Source of the DNA: Clostridia bacterium | GTDB lineage: Bacteria > Bacillota > Clostridia > Christensenellales > Aristaeellaceae | Assembly (NCBI GenBank): GCA_017541205.1 | Contig: JAFXZO010000076.1 | Location: forward strand, 1-36,316 | Direction: 5' to 3' | DNA length: 36,316 bases | In this document: positions 35,954 through 36,316 of the stretch, piece after piece | Numbering within the stretch: position 1 is the first letter of the stretch | Layout of the letters: each line of letters begins with the position of its first letter | Position numbers and translations under genes: made by a program | Notes under the pieces: generated by a model | Told to the model about the DNA's origin: nothing | What the model saw: only the letters and a program-made list of their open reading frames with translations | Database searches by the model: none

Positions 35954-36316
35954 TCCTTCTCCGGGAAGAACGGCTGGGAGAACGCCGCCATGCCCCAGCT
36001 CAAGCACATTTCCACGCGGATATACTGTTCGTCGCCCTGGTATTTATAGGCGGCGGTTTTTCCCTTGCCCGTCTGAAGCTGGCGCAGCTGGCCGCCCTGG
36101 CCGATGAAGCGGAAGGTCTTTTCGGGCAGATCGAAAAGGGGATCATGGTGGCACTCCACTACGATCCAGTCCTTGTCCGTATACAGACGCTCGAAAACTG
36201 CGCCGTTGGAAACATACAGGCTGCCGTGGCGCAGCGCGTCCAGCACGCCTTCCTTTGTTTCCTCCTTCACAAGCGCCATGTTCCAGGCGTTGTGCATATC
36301 CCTTACGGAATGGAAA
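35950..36316 (-). CDS. PHP-like protein, C-terminal part (runs off the window)
   Basis: The frame is open to the window edge (codons FHSVRD precede the first Met), so this is the last 121 residues or so of a longer protein. The MHNAWNMALVK and ALRHGSLYVSNG motifs resemble the final part of PHP-type metal-dependent phosphoesterases (the His-x-Trp-Asn and G-x-x-Y-x-S-x-G elements), followed by a beta domain. Its stop overlaps that of the GH125 gene by four bases on opposite strands. Assignment rests on a short region. Confidence 0.6.
   Translation of the reverse strand, partial: FHSVRDMHNAWNMALVKEETKEGVLDALRHGSLYVSNGAVFERLYTDKDWIVVECHHDPLFDLPEKTFRFIGQGGQLRQLQTGKGKTAAYKYQGDEQYIRVEMCLSWGMAAFSQPFFPEKD

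Overview
The window reads as chromosome of a GC-rich, low-redundancy Clostridia-type Firmicute (my inference: Christensenellales/Oscillospirales-like gut or rumen lineage). The support is a T-box-controlled thrS, the Firmicute gene order rpmH-rnpA-yidD-yidC-khpB(jag), strong TTGACA/TATAAT promoters with AGGAGG ribosome sites, and Clostridia-type families (DUF5680, STAS plus HATPase modules, GH125, GH78). No rRNA, tRNA or CRISPR array is visible.

Layout. 1-2950: metNIQ methionine ABC transporter (minus strand) behind a leader that encodes a Cys-rich peptide and an intrinsic terminator. 3035-3891: TIM-barrel sugar isomerase/epimerase. 3901-6051: Tex RNA-binding protein. 6223-8460: T-box leader and a threonyl-tRNA synthetase without a TGS domain. 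8475-12113: a small membrane protein, then the rpmH-rnpA-yidD-yidC-khpB operon with tightly overlapping genes. 12110-13029: gene debris (a truncated gene and a frame-disrupted GNAT acetyltransferase). 13055-15265: DUF5060/DUF4038/DUF5605 glycosidase and, divergent from it, a DUF5680 protein. 15298-18879: polar amino-acid (probably cystine) ABC transporter with its own Cys-Cys leader peptide, and an elaborate 132-nt inverted-repeat element between the binding protein and the permeases. 18917-20508: O-acetylhomoserine sulfhydrylase behind a third Cys-Cys leader peptide, with a clear terminator/antiterminator pair and a palindromic operator over the -35 box.

20622-25770: an operon with a small unknown protein, a 1405-residue single-chain ABC transporter (repeated substrate-binding lobes, permease, ATPase, and a C-terminal RsbW-like HATPase domain with a degenerate ATP site) and a STAS-domain protein. 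25909-30117: remnant of a phage/ICE polyvalent protein with internal direct repeats, a coiled-coil protein with 42-bp repeats, an XRE regulator, a REP-like hairpin and a second, frameshifted copy of part of the polyvalent protein. 30186-36316: glycan-use cluster (GH78 alpha-L-rhamnosidase, MFS permease, EEP-family hydrolase, divergent GH125 alpha-mannosidase, and the end of a PHP-like protein).

Two things stand out. First, three separate transcription units for sulfur amino-acid uptake or synthesis each begin with a short, well-initiated ORF carrying Cys codons just ahead of or over an intrinsic terminator. This is best explained as cysteine-sensing translational attenuation of a small regulon; the metY leader has a 9-bp perfect antiterminator pairing placed 11 nt after its Cys-Cys codons. 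Second, the giant ABC fusion joins transport to an anti-sigma-kinase-like domain and a neighbouring STAS protein. Both partners have lost key phosphotransfer residues, which suggests a binding switch rather than a phosphorylation switch acting on a transporter.
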